Shown here: one piece after another, positions 1 to 8,001 of the stretch
Layout of the letters: each line of letters starts with the position of its first letter
Numbering within the stretch: the first letter of the stretch is position 1
Origin: Aquificota bacterium
GTDB taxonomy: Bacteria; Aquificota; Aquificia; Aquificales; Hydrogenothermaceae
Direction: 5' to 3'
Length of the DNA stretch: 31,445 nucleotides
Assembly (NCBI GenBank): GCA_013153295.1
Contig: JAADEV010000118.1
Coordinates: 1-31,445 of the forward strand
Program-made: the position numbers and the translations under genes
Notes under the pieces: generated by a model
Seen by the model: the letters and a program-made list of their open reading frames with translations, nothing else
Told to the model about the DNA's origin: nothing
Databases searched by the model: none

Positions 1-137
1 TTATTGTTAGTAATAATTAACTTTTATAGTAGCTGGCTATTTTGTTAGCAAGACAAGAAAATAAAATTAGTTTAAAAAAGATAAAATATAAACTGCTAAT
101 ATATGAGGTTTGTAAAACTTTATTAAGGAGGGAAAAG

Positions 138-926
138 ATGCCGGCAGACCAAATAGACTACAGGATATATGGTGATGATTTACAGTTTGTAGAGATTGAG
201 TTAGACAAAGGAGAGAGTGTTATAGCAGAAGCAGGTGCAATGGTTTATATGGAAGATGGTATTGAATACGAAGCTGTTTTTGGAGACGGTAGTAGTGCCA
301 CTGGCTTTTTTGGAAAGTTGTTTAATGCAGGTAAAAGGCTAATAACAGGGGAAAGTCTGTTTTTAACAAAATTTACCAACGGTGCAGGTGGCAAAAGGAA
401 GGTGGCTTTTAGCGGTAGTGCTATAGGGAAGATTATCCCAGTTAATTTAAAGGAGTATGGGGGAAGTTTAATATGCCAAAATGACGCATTTCTGTGTGCC
501 GCCCTTGGTATACAGGTGGATATATACTTTAATACTAAATTTGGTGTGGGACTGTTCGGTGGGGAAGGTTTCATACTCCAAAAAATTAGCGGAGATGGAT
601 TAGCTTTTATACACGCAGGTGGCAGTGTAGTAGAAAAAGAGCTAAAAAATGAAACAATATATGTTGATACAGGTTGTCTGGTGGCTTTTACCGAAGGGGT
701 TGCTTTTGATATAAAGAGGGCTGGAAACTTAAAAACAATGCTGTTTGGTGGCGAGGGGCTTTTCCTCGCAAAGCTATCCGGACAAGGGAAGGTATTTATA
801 CAGTCCTATCCATTCTCCAGACTGGCAGACAGGATAATATCCCACGCCCCATCTATTGGAGGTGATAGTAAAGGGGAAGGTTCAATTTTAGGAGGCTTAG
901 GGGATATATTTGAAGCAGATGATTAA
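138..926 (+). CDS. AIM24 / TIGR00266-family protein
   Basis: The 262-aa product is a Gly-rich, all-beta type protein of the AIM24 (TIGR00266) family. The family has no settled biochemical role in bacteria. Seen: the early segment [20 protein letters not shown] and the paired blocks [15 protein letters not shown] (about residue 150) and [15 protein letters not shown] (about residue 205), an internal repeat typical of the family. No signal peptide or membrane helix is visible. The start at 138 is chosen because AAGGAGGG (125-132) lies five bases upstream. The reading frame runs open back to 42, but that extension is Lys/Ile-rich, starts with TTG and has no ribosome-binding site. The 137 bases upstream are A/T-rich with no convincing promoter. 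The gene converges on the ferredoxin gene, whose stop codon begins three bases after this one ends. Family assignment is fairly sure; function is unknown. Confidence 0.85.
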   Translation: MPADQIDYRIYGDDLQFVEIELDKGESVIAEAGAMVYMEDGIEYEAVFGDGSSATGFFGKLFNAGKRLITGESLFLTKFTNGAGGKRKVAFSGSAIGKIIPVNLKEYGGSLICQNDAFLCAALGIQVDIYFNTKFGVGLFGGEGFILQKISGDGLAFIHAGGSVVEKELKNETIYVDTGCLVAFTEGVAFDIKRAGNLKTMLFGGEGLFLAKLSGQGKVFIQSYPFSRLADRIISHAPSIGGDSKGEGSILGGLGDIFEADD

Positions 927-928
927 AC

Positions 929-1981
929 CTATATCTCCAGTAAGTCTTTTATTTCCTGTTCCATTTGTTGACAGCGGGGGCATAGGGTTGTGTCCCCTTT
1001 GTAGGAAAATGGGATTAGACACTCTTCACAGGGTATCATTGTGTGCTGTGCAAGGGTTTTTGTTTCCTTTACAAATGTTTTTACAGAAAACTGTTTTTCT
1101 AAATGGATACAGTCCTCTGGACAGACCTCGTGGCAAACTTTACATTTGATACACAGCCTTGGCTCAAATAGTATTTTTAATCTTTCTGCCCCTGATTTTA
1201 ATGCCCCTGTTGGGCAGACATTATAACATACTGAACAATTTGTGCATTTATTGTTATCTATCCATTTATCAGAGGTAAAGGATACTTTTTCTTCTTCCAA
1301 ATAACTGTCTGGTAGTTGCAACCTTTTTAGTTCTGTAAGGAGAAGTTTACGCCTTTCTATTGGGACTTTTTCCTCTACAATGTTTTTTACTTTGTTTTCT
1401 TCTCCGTTATCTTCATTAAAAGAAGAAAGGCTGGGCATTAAAGCCCAGAAAGTCAAACCTGCCGCCGCTTTCCCAAATGTGGATAAAAATCTCCTTCTGC
1501 CTTCTTTTTTGTTTTCTCTTTGATACTTTATATTTTCTAATCTGGCTGTGTTTTCTACCCCTATCTTTTCTAAAAAGTAGTTAGCCTCCTCAACCTTTTT
1601 CTGTATAGTTTCCTTTAGACCTCCTATAAAACATTCATCACAGAAACCGCTATCTAAAACAACCTCTCCCTTTTTTAGTGCAAGCCATACTATCTCTTCC
1701 ACGCTAAGGGTGGATAGGCAGGGGATATTAGCTTTACAGCTTATAGTGTCTTCTTCTAATAGTTTTTCCACACTAAAGTTAGCCACTGTAAAAGCCTGTG
1801 AAGGGCATTCCCCTACACACGCTCCACAGGAGACACACTTTTGGTAGTCTATTTTTACTCTGTAATCATCTAAGAATACTGCCCCATCTATAGGGCATAC
1901 ATCTACACACCTTTGGCAACTACTGTCTTTGTAGTAAACATGGACACAGTTGCTAAAATTAAGGCTAATCCTCTTGTCCAT
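929..1981 (-). CDS. Two-domain 4Fe-4S ferredoxin-like protein with internal Tat-like segment
   Basis: This 350-aa iron-sulfur protein is the last gene of the sulfur/molybdoenzyme array. N-terminal domain: CQRCVDVCP (22-30) and CVSCGACVGECP (49-60) should bind two [4Fe-4S] clusters, followed by further Cys pairs near 82-88 and CDEC at 114-117. A middle stretch at 162-185 begins RRRFLSTFGKAAAGLTFWAL and resembles a Tat signal or a single membrane helix, but lies inside the protein. C-terminal domain: CTNCSVCYNVCP (246-257) and CIKCKVCHEVCPEDC (277-291). It ends with a zinc-ribbon-like CEEC...CPRC (318-337). Its ATG lies inside the end of the torD-like gene (17-base overlap), so translation is probably coupled. 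It may pass electrons to, or help mature, one of the molybdoenzymes; that role is inferred from position only. Confidence 0.8.
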   Translation of the reverse strand: MDKRISLNFSNCVHVYYKDSSCQRCVDVCPIDGAVFLDDYRVKIDYQKCVSCGACVGECPSQAFTVANFSVEKLLEEDTISCKANIPCLSTLSVEEIVWLALKKGEVVLDSGFCDECFIGGLKETIQKKVEEANYFLEKIGVENTARLENIKYQRENKKEGRRRFLSTFGKAAAGLTFWALMPSLSSFNEDNGEENKVKNIVEEKVPIERRKLLLTELKRLQLPDSYLEEEKVSFTSDKWIDNNKCTNCSVCYNVCPTGALKSGAERLKILFEPRLCIKCKVCHEVCPEDCIHLEKQFSVKTFVKETKTLAQHTMIPCEECLIPFSYKGDTTLCPRCQQMEQEIKDLLEI

Positions 1982-2603
1982 CTTCCAATGTTTCCGATAT
2001 GTATTCGTGGTCTGACAGTATAAACTCCATCGCTATTTCACATAAATCTTTATAAAATGGGGTTTCTGCCATATCCTTTGCAGATAGTAGGTATACAGTT
2101 CCCCAGTTTGCCAAATGTTTCTCTAAAAACTCCTTTTGTATCTGCCTTACTTTTTCCGCCCCTTTGTAATCCTGTTCTTTTAGCTTTTCTGCCTCTTCAT
2201 TTGCAAGGGTCATCATAAATTCCATCTGTATTGCCAGATGGTCTGGGGATAATGCCCTTGTTTTTGTAAGGTCTATTGAGTATCCATACTCCCTATAAAA
2301 CAGGAATGTAGGGTTTGTTGCCGTTGGGTCTATATGCCCCTCATCGTGGACAAAAACAGCCTCATACGGGTAAACATTTAGTAAAAATACCGTTGTAAAA
2401 TCTACATTAAGCTCTTCTTCTATTAGCTTTTTAGGGTCTTTGTTAAAGAAACTGTCCCACTGTTTTGTCCTTTCAAACAGGTTAAGTAGCTCTTTATTCT
2501 GTTTTATTCTGTTAAGTGTTTCTTCATCAAGCTCTTCTATAAAAAGTCTTGATAAAAAGCCATACATATTAGCCCTTGCTAACGCTTGGTCTACCGCTTC
2601 CAT
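1965..2603 (-). CDS. TorD/DmsD-family molybdoenzyme chaperone
   Basis: The 212-aa, mostly helical protein belongs to the TorD/DmsD/NarJ-type family of cytoplasmic chaperones. These bind the Tat signal of a molybdoenzyme and hold it back until cofactor is inserted. Seen: an Ala/Leu-rich opening (ARANMYGFLSRLF), the central TALSPDHLAIQ-like segment (ALSPDHLAIQMEFM, about 118-131) matching the family's Pro-Asp-His-containing core motif, and a helical C-terminus. The gene follows the 1095-aa Tat-exported molybdoenzyme by 40 bases and overlaps the next ferredoxin gene by 17. It is the only chaperone of this kind visible near two Tat-exported molybdoenzymes, so it may serve both. Its ribosome-binding site (AAGGGG, 2609-2614) lies within an RNA segment that could form alternative hairpins. 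Family call is good; which enzyme it serves is inference. Confidence 0.85.
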   Translation of the reverse strand: MEAVDQALARANMYGFLSRLFIEELDEETLNRIKQNKELLNLFERTKQWDSFFNKDPKKLIEEELNVDFTTVFLLNVYPYEAVFVHDEGHIDPTATNPTFLFYREYGYSIDLTKTRALSPDHLAIQMEFMMTLANEEAEKLKEQDYKGAEKVRQIQKEFLEKHLANWGTVYLLSAKDMAETPFYKDLCEIAMEFILSDHEYISETLEDGQED

Positions 2604-2608
2604 CTATA

Positions 2609-2639
2609 CCCCTTTTGTGTAAAGGGGCGAAACGCCCCT
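2609..2639 (-). promoter_or_regulatory. Intergenic hairpin pair overlapping the torD-like RBS
   Basis: Between the molybdoenzyme stop and the torD-like start, the - strand RNA can form either of two hairpins. One is a perfect 7-bp stem at 2623-2629 / 2633-2639 (AGGGGCG with CGCCCCU, 3-base loop). The other is a 7-bp stem at 2609-2615 / 2621-2627 (CCCCUUU with AAAGGGG). They share the CCCC segment, so they exclude each other, and the second would bury the downstream ribosome-binding site. No strong U-run follows in the reading direction, so this looks more like a stability or translation control element than a terminator. The pairing is seen; function is inferred. Confidence 0.45.
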
Positions 2640-2643
2640 GTTT

Positions 2644-5600
2644 TTAGTGTTCCTTTTTCTTTTTATTCATATAGTATGCGGATTTTGTTATAGGATACCA
2701 CGGTCTTTTGAACCATACAGGTCTTCTTAAACCTTTCGGTCCCGGTGCAGGTCTGGTTAGCTGGTCTCTCCACGCTTGGTAAACCTTGAATGTAGCCTCT
2801 GTGTTTACGACCACATCACCTATTCTGTCCTCTGGACCCCCTTTCTCAACTAATACCTTTTTGTGCCAGCAGTGCATTCCTGATAGTGGGTCTGGGTTCG
2901 CTGGGAATACTGCGTTTTGCCATACTCCTGTAGCCCCGTTCCACCATACTTCTTTTATATCTTTGTTAAACTCTGGGTAAGGCCACTCTAACCATTTCTC
3001 TTTATGTTCCTTTTTAACTTCCCTTCTGTATACACCGTCCTTCCATCTGACAGTCCATAGGTGTTCCTCTGGGTTGTCAACCTCTGCAAGTGCAGAACCA
3101 TAGCTCATTATAGCCAACTCTTGGTCAAAGCCGTCCACTTTAACTGTATTTCTAACCCTCCATCTACCTGAGTGGTGGGAACAGGCTAAAACTCCCGGTC
3201 TGGTAGCCTGTGTTGGTATTGCCATTCCTACAAAGTATCCCACCTCTATACCTGAAACTGTATCCACAACCCTTACTTTTATAGGGTCTCCCCTTTTTAT
3301 TCCTAACCTTTTTGCGTCCCCTTCGTATATCCATACAGGGTTATGGTTTTGGGATATTTCCATCAGCCATTTTGAGTTTACAGACCTTGTATGGATATTG
3401 TAAGGTAGCCTGAATATTGGGTTTAGGACAAAGGCGTTAGGCTCTGTCATATAGTCGTGGTGGACGTGGGTTGTTATATGTATTAGCTTCTGTCTCTCTT
3501 CCCTTGTTTTTGGGTAGTATGGTATTGCGTATTCAGGCCAGTTCCACTCAACAAATGTTTTTGAGTAAAACTCAAGTAATCCTGTTGGTGTGTGGAAGCC
3601 CTGTAATACTTTTCCGTCTTTTAGGACACCTATTGTGTGTCTTTCTGAGTGTAGTTTGTCCCCGTGTCCCTTTATGTATACAGCTCCACTGTCAGGGTCA
3701 ATTGCAAGTTTTTTCCTTGGTATCCATTTTCCTTTGTATTTGTAAGCGTCCCTTTTTGGGTCATAAGGTAATGGTCTTTCGTGGACATTGTAAACATCTG
3801 TTTCCTCTGTCCAAGCTCCCCTATCCCTCATATACTCATAAGGGGTTGTTCCAAGTTTTTCACACACCTGCCTTAGGTTAGGTAGTGTTCCAAATGCGGC
3901 GTCATACCACTCTTCAACGGTAATAGGTTTGCCAGGGTGTTTTTTACTCTCCCAGTGTTGTCTTATTCCTAAATCCCCGTCTGGGTCTACTGCCCACGCA
4001 AGGTTAATCCAGAATTCATTTTCCTCCCATATTTCACCAAGTCCCACTTTTTTGTGGGCTTCAAGTGTTGCCTTCCAAGGGACTTTAGGTTTCCAGCCCA
4101 TTTTTTGTAATGCTACCCTTAGGACTGGCTGTCTAAATGCTGTCCACCTTTCCGGTTTTGTTTCTGCAGACTGGTTGTCGTGTCTTTCCCCTGCAAGTCC
4201 AACAGGTAGTATGTAGTCCACAAACCAGTTTGTTTCAGACCAAGTTGGGGATAGGTTTACTGTAAGCTCCATCTTGTTTTCATCTTTTAATACCTCTATC
4301 CATCTAAAGCCATCAGGGTTAATCCATACTGGGTTGTATATCTTTGAAATCCATACACTTAGCTTTGATGGTATTTTTAATCCCCTTTCTTCCCACTTTT
4401 TCCTCCACTGGTCATCTGATAAAAGGTGTGGTAGTAAGAAGGACAGCTCGTAGGTTGATAAAGGCCATTCAGGTGGCCACAGTAGTTCGTTCCAAGCGTC
4501 TACAGGCTTTGGCTTATCTTTAAGTGTAGCCTTTCCTCCCTTTCCACCTACACCAAGGACGTGCCATTTATGCCAGCCGTTAGCCCCTACTCCACCTATT
4601 GAACCGGTAACAACCAGTAGGAAGTATCCTGTTCTACCTGCCGCCATCCAACCGCCTCTGTTTCCAGCGGCTTGCGCCCTCCAGAAGTATGAGGTTATCC
4701 TGTCCCCAGCCCACAGTATCATCTCGTATAGTTTTTCAAGTCTGTCTATTGGGACTTTTGTCTCCTCCGATGCCCACTCAAATGTGTAATCTTTGTAAAG
4801 GTCTTTTAACACCTCTATAAAGTCGTCAAAGGTTTCTCCCTTTGGTAGCTTTGATATTCTGCCCTCTTTTAGCAGGTATCTAAGGTAGTTTTTATCTTTA
4901 ATAAATGTTTTCCAGTTAACCCACCTTTCCATAAACTCCCTGTTGTATTTGTCCTCCTGCAACAGCCTGCTAATCATAGCAAGGTAAACAGCCGCCTCTG
5001 TTCCCGGCCAAACAGGTAGCCATAGGTCTGCTGTTCCCGCTGAGTTGGACAGCCTTGGGTCCATTATTACAAGTTTCGCCCCCTTTGCCCTTGCGTCTGC
5101 TATGTATCCTGCGTGTTGCTGGAAGTAGTGTCCTGCGTCTGCCGCGTGGGAAGCTGAAAGGAATATTAACCTTGAGTTTGCAAAATCTGGAGATGGTCTA
5201 TCATCACTACTCCACGCTATAGCCCCAAGTCTACCACCTGCGGAACATATATTGGTGTGTGAGTTATGCCCATCTACCTGCCAGGACCATACAACCCTTG
5301 CTGTGAAACCTCCACTTTCGTTAGGTCTCCCTACATGATACATAACCATCTTTTTAGAAAGCTCGTCCCCCTCTTTTATAGCCTTTTCAAGGGTCTGTCT
5401 CATCTTTTTACCTATTGTTTCCAATGCCTCTTCCCAAGTTGTCCTTACCCATTTACCTTCACCCCTTTTTGAACCGGGGGCTCTCTTCAGTGGAAACGGT
5501 ATCCTGTCAGGGTCGTAGGTTTGGGAAAGGGTGGCATAACCTTTAGCACAGTTCCTTCCCCTACTTCCTGAGTGGAAGGGATTACCCATAAACTTCTTTA

Positions 5601-5931
5601 TAACCATACTGTCCTTATCTATCCAAGCTGTTAAACCACAGGCGGCTTCACAGTTATTACATACTGTTGGGACTATCATATAGTTAATAATCTTTACCCC
5701 GTCCCTTAATGCTCCCCCTTTAAGTTTCCAGTAAGCTCCCTCAGGCTCTTTCCAGTTGTTCCACTTTTCAAAAGGTGGGTAGTAATCAAGCCTTGTGGGG
5801 GTAAATGTAAGCTCTGTTTCCTCTTTGGCTACCGCCTGTGGGGTAGCTTTTTCAACAACCCCCTTTGCTAAGGCTGTCCCACCTATTACAGTTGCAACCC
5901 CTTTTAAAAAGTCTCTCCTTGTGGTTCTCAT
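2644..5931 (-). CDS. Tat-exported molybdopterin oxidoreductase catalytic subunit (PsrA/TtrA/SoeA-like)
   Basis: This 1095-aa Mo-bis-MGD enzyme of the DMSO reductase superfamily should act outside the cytoplasmic membrane. Seen: a Tat signal (TTRRDFLKG at 3-11), a [4Fe-4S] motif CNNCEAAC (91-98) plus C128, and SHTNICSAGG (224-233), whose Cys229 sits where the Mo-ligand Cys is in PsrA/NapA-type enzymes. A C-terminal MopB dinucleotide-binding domain follows (around GDPIKVRV). It is transcribed after a four-cluster ferredoxin subunit and an NrfD-type subunit, giving the PsrABC/TtrABC arrangement of quinone-linked sulfur enzymes. At 1095 aa it is clearly longer than PsrA/PhsA (about 760) and nearer TtrA or archaeal sulfur and arsenic enzymes. 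It is unusually rich in Trp. SoeA is less likely because SoeA lacks a Tat signal. Substrate (polysulfide, thiosulfate, tetrathionate, sulfite or another) is not determined. Confidence 0.85.
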   Translation of the reverse strand: MRTTRRDFLKGVATVIGGTALAKGVVEKATPQAVAKEETELTFTPTRLDYYPPFEKWNNWKEPEGAYWKLKGGALRDGVKIINYMIVPTVCNNCEAACGLTAWIDKDSMVIKKFMGNPFHSGSRGRNCAKGYATLSQTYDPDRIPFPLKRAPGSKRGEGKWVRTTWEEALETIGKKMRQTLEKAIKEGDELSKKMVMYHVGRPNESGGFTARVVWSWQVDGHNSHTNICSAGGRLGAIAWSSDDRPSPDFANSRLIFLSASHAADAGHYFQQHAGYIADARAKGAKLVIMDPRLSNSAGTADLWLPVWPGTEAAVYLAMISRLLQEDKYNREFMERWVNWKTFIKDKNYLRYLLKEGRISKLPKGETFDDFIEVLKDLYKDYTFEWASEETKVPIDRLEKLYEMILWAGDRITSYFWRAQAAGNRGGWMAAGRTGYFLLVVTGSIGGVGANGWHKWHVLGVGGKGGKATLKDKPKPVDAWNELLWPPEWPLSTYELSFLLPHLLSDDQWRKKWEERGLKIPSKLSVWISKIYNPVWINPDGFRWIEVLKDENKMELTVNLSPTWSETNWFVDYILPVGLAGERHDNQSAETKPERWTAFRQPVLRVALQKMGWKPKVPWKATLEAHKKVGLGEIWEENEFWINLAWAVDPDGDLGIRQHWESKKHPGKPITVEEWYDAAFGTLPNLRQVCEKLGTTPYEYMRDRGAWTEETDVYNVHERPLPYDPKRDAYKYKGKWIPRKKLAIDPDSGAVYIKGHGDKLHSERHTIGVLKDGKVLQGFHTPTGLLEFYSKTFVEWNWPEYAIPYYPKTREERQKLIHITTHVHHDYMTEPNAFVLNPIFRLPYNIHTRSVNSKWLMEISQNHNPVWIYEGDAKRLGIKRGDPIKVRVVDTVSGIEVGYFVGMAIPTQATRPGVLACSHHSGRWRVRNTVKVDGFDQELAIMSYGSALAEVDNPEEHLWTVRWKDGVYRREVKKEHKEKWLEWPYPEFNKDIKEVWWNGATGVWQNAVFPANPDPLSGMHCWHKKVLVEKGGPEDRIGDVVVNTEATFKVYQAWRDQLTRPAPGPKGLRRPVWFKRPWYPITKSAYYMNKKKKEH

Positions 5932-5948
5932 CTATATAACCCTCCTTG

Positions 5949-6833
5949 TTAACTTAGTGGTAGGCTTTGTGGTGCTATTAACCACGCGTGTTTTATAAGC
6001 CATAATCCGATAAGTGCAGACAGGGAAGCTATCCAAGCGTATCTGTAGTTTCTGTATTCGTTTGCTATTCCTACTAAAACCATCGGGACTATAAATGTAA
6101 ACAACATTCCAAGCCAGAAAAATGGGGCTACTTCACCGAAGGCTAAAACCTTTATTACCTCGTGGGAAAACTCGCTGTGCATCTTTGCAAACATCAGCTC
6201 CCCTATAAACATAGCCGCCATAAGACCTGAACTGCCGAAAAGTATGTATCCTAACTCCCTTCTAACCTGCTCCTGTAGGACATTGTTGTATATGGCATCT
6301 AACAGAAGGTAGGCAGACGAACCGGCAATTAATGCACTTAGTAGCATTGAAACCATTTCCGCAGGGAAAACCCATACTTCCCTTGCTGTTGCCTCACCCA
6401 TTATTCCAGCTGTGTATATTGTGGAGAAAAAGGCAAGGACAAATCCGGGTATCATAATCCTGTCAAACAGTTGTTTTTTTCCTGTAGCCCACGACCAGAA
6501 TGCAATTAGTAGGACTATAACAAAACCGGACACAACCCAAGCCCCAAGTGTTACCGCAGATGTAAAGTGTGGGTGTAGGAATATCTTCCAGAACCTAAAC
6601 ATATGGTGTAGGTCAAGGACTGTAACCAGAAGTGTTATACCTATAAAGATTAGCCCTAATATTGGCAACCATTTTCTAAAGAAGTTGTCCTGTTGAGGGT
6701 ATCTTTTTATAAAGTATAAACCTAATAGAAAGCTACCTGTTGCTATACTTTTTGCCCACATATTTGTGGATACCAGCCACCCCCATATCACCTTTGGAAT
6801 GGGGACATCAAAGGTTACTTCTGCCCCTATCAT
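5949..6833 (-). CDS. NrfD/PsrC-family membrane subunit
   Basis: This 294-aa polytopic protein has about eight hydrophobic helices and matches the NrfD/PsrC family, which anchors ferredoxin-type subunits to the membrane and exchanges electrons with quinone. Seen: the opening VPIPKVIWGWLVSTNMWAKS followed by a Gly/Leu-rich helix (IATGSFLLGLYF), the family's typical first helix, and regularly spaced membrane segments to the C-terminus. Its ATG lies one base past the stop of the ferredoxin subunit gene, with AGGAGGG inside the end of that gene. The molybdoenzyme catalytic gene starts 17 bases after its stop. No haem-binding pattern is apparent. This subunit makes the second molybdoenzyme a quinone-linked membrane complex; direction of electron flow is not shown. 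Confidence 0.88.
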   Translation of the reverse strand: MIGAEVTFDVPIPKVIWGWLVSTNMWAKSIATGSFLLGLYFIKRYPQQDNFFRKWLPILGLIFIGITLLVTVLDLHHMFRFWKIFLHPHFTSAVTLGAWVVSGFVIVLLIAFWSWATGKKQLFDRIMIPGFVLAFFSTIYTAGIMGEATAREVWVFPAEMVSMLLSALIAGSSAYLLLDAIYNNVLQEQVRRELGYILFGSSGLMAAMFIGELMFAKMHSEFSHEVIKVLAFGEVAPFFWLGMLFTFIVPMVLVGIANEYRNYRYAWIASLSALIGLWLIKHAWLIAPQSLPLS

Positions 6834-6834
6834 T

Positions 6835-7470
6835 CTAATGCCCTCCTATATGTTCTAAATACTTAACTTCTGTAAACAGTGTAAATCCTTCAGGTCTTTC
6901 AGAAGCCAGTGGGTCAAGGGCTACTGTAGAACCTCTTACATAGAAATGTTTTGGTTTTGTGTTAAGTTCAGGCTTTCTGACCATAACATCTTTGTGGTTT
7001 TTAAGGTATTTGGATATTTCACTTTCAGGGTCATCAAGGTCTCCAAATATGTTTGCGTGGGTTGGACAGGCTACAACACAGGCAGGCATCATTCCAACCT
7101 CTATCCTATGGGCACAAAAAGTGCATTTGTCTGCGGAGTTTGTTATAGGGTCTAAGTATATTGCGTTGTAAGGGCAAGCCATCATACAGGAAGCACAGCC
7201 TATACACCTTTCGTGGTCAACATTAACTATACCGTTAGGTAGGTAGTGTAATGCTGATACTGGACAAATTCTCTCGCAGGGGGCGTTTTCACAGTGATTA
7301 CATCTAAGTGGGACAAAATGCCTTTTTACATCTGGAAACTCCCCTTGGTCTATATACTTAACCCTTAGCCTCCAACTGTGAAGTGGGACATCGTTTTCTG
7401 CTTTACAGGCTACTGCACAAGCCATACAGCCTATACATCTACTTAAATCAACCAGAAATCCCAGTTTCAT
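6835..7470 (-). CDS. Four-cluster 4Fe-4S electron-transfer subunit (PsrB/TtrB-like)
   Basis: This 211-aa protein carries the complete sixteen-Cys pattern for four [4Fe-4S] clusters found in PsrB, TtrB, NrfC and DmsB: CIGCMACAVAC (12-22), CNHCENAPCERIC (57-69), CIGCASCMMAC (89-99) and CTFC plus C131/C135 (116-135). It has no signal peptide, so it is expected to cross the membrane as a passenger of the Tat-exported catalytic subunit. It would then relay electrons between that subunit and the NrfD-type protein. Start at 7470 is supported by AAGGAGGG ten bases upstream. It is the first gene of a ferredoxin-NrfD-catalytic trio in transcription order, a permuted order compared with the more common catalytic-first psrABC. 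Confidence 0.9.
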   Translation of the reverse strand: MKLGFLVDLSRCIGCMACAVACKAENDVPLHSWRLRVKYIDQGEFPDVKRHFVPLRCNHCENAPCERICPVSALHYLPNGIVNVDHERCIGCASCMMACPYNAIYLDPITNSADKCTFCAHRIEVGMMPACVVACPTHANIFGDLDDPESEISKYLKNHKDVMVRKPELNTKPKHFYVRGSTVALDPLASERPEGFTLFTEVKYLEHIGGH

Positions 7471-7500
7471 TTGAAATCCCTCCTTGTATATTTCATACCT

Positions 7501-8001
7501 TTACAGACAACCTTTGAAAAATCCCGGTTTTGGTTTTGGTGTTATCTCAAACTCTTCAAACTTAACCACAGGTATACCGTCCTTTTCTGCTACTATCATA
7601 CCTGTTCCGTCTATAGTTCCCCCAAATCCCTCAAGTAGGTCTGAGTAGTAAACACTGTCTTTGGACACCTTTACATGGTAATACTCTCCCTCTGTAACAT
7701 CAAAAATCACAATTTTAGGTGGGTTGTCGTAAATGTCCTCCACACCTTCAAAGGCTTTAGGTGGTGGACAGCTGTCAAGTATATCTGTTTCACCTGTTTC
7801 TGCCGCCTCTTCTGCACAGCTTTCAGCTGTGATAACTGCACTTGTAAACTCAACCTCGTTGTCCTCTTCCTCTTCTTCGTCCTCTTCCTCTGCTATTGCT
7901 ACAGCTGTAAACGGGTTAAGTGTGTAGCCTACAGTCCCTAATATAAAGGCAAGGCTTAGTATTGAGGCAAATATATTTTTAACCATCTTCCAAACCCCCA
8001 T
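7501..8001 (-). CDS. Secreted acidic protein ending Gly-Cys-Leu (unknown family)
   Basis: I do not recognise a family. The 166-aa product begins with a Sec-type signal or membrane anchor (hydrophobic to about residue 37). A strongly acidic run follows (EEEDEEEEED, 38-47), then C62 and C78, and a probable beta-rich domain (about 95-155) containing VTEGEYYHVKVSKDSVYYSD. It ends in a Pro/Lys linker with a penultimate Cys (PKPKPGFFKGCL). The start codon at 8001 forms a TAATG overlap with the cytochrome gene's stop; an alternative Met six codons in (7986) is possible. It lies between the two molybdoenzymes. The C-terminal Cys arrangement recalls the swinging sulfur-carrier arms of DsrC (ends GCV) and SoxY (GGCGG), but no other resemblance to those families is visible. 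A role as periplasmic sulfur carrier is inference. Confidence 0.7.
   Translation of the reverse strand: MGVWKMVKNIFASILSLAFILGTVGYTLNPFTAVAIAEEEDEEEEEDNEVEFTSAVITAESCAEEAAETGETDILDSCPPPKAFEGVEDIYDNPPKIVIFDVTEGEYYHVKVSKDSVYYSDLLEGFGGTIDGTGMIVAEKDGIPVVKFEEFEITPKPKPGFFKGCL

Noticed and set aside
42..137. N-terminal extension of the AIM24-family gene
   Set aside because: It begins with TTG, has no ribosome-binding site and is Lys/Ile-rich noise. AAGGAGGG at 125-132 fixes the start at 138.
2623..2639. Rho-independent terminator after the large molybdoenzyme gene
   Set aside because: In the reading direction the stem is followed by UUUACAC rather than a U-run, and two more array genes follow at once. 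The T-run is on the other side and would only suit + strand transcription.
3471..3881. + strand reading frame of 136 codons opposite the molybdoenzyme gene
   Set aside because: It lies wholly antisense to a strongly supported gene, has no ribosome-binding site and shows no recognisable protein features. The same holds for other antisense frames such as 12011-12601 and 20308-21024.
2644..7470. SoeABC sulfite-oxidising complex
   Set aside because: SoeA faces the cytoplasm and lacks a Tat signal; this catalytic subunit has a clear RRDFLK signal. A sulfite substrate is still possible, but the SoeABC name is not supported.
7733..7927. Ser-rich + strand reading frame
   Set aside because: The poly-Ser run is the antisense reading of the acidic GAA/GAG/GAC stretch in the real - strand gene.
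7501..8001. DsrC or SoxY homologue
   Set aside because: Only the terminal Gly-Cys-hydrophobic tail resembles them. The DsrC second Cys spacing and the SoxY domain are not seen, and the protein has an acidic run and a signal peptide unlike DsrC.
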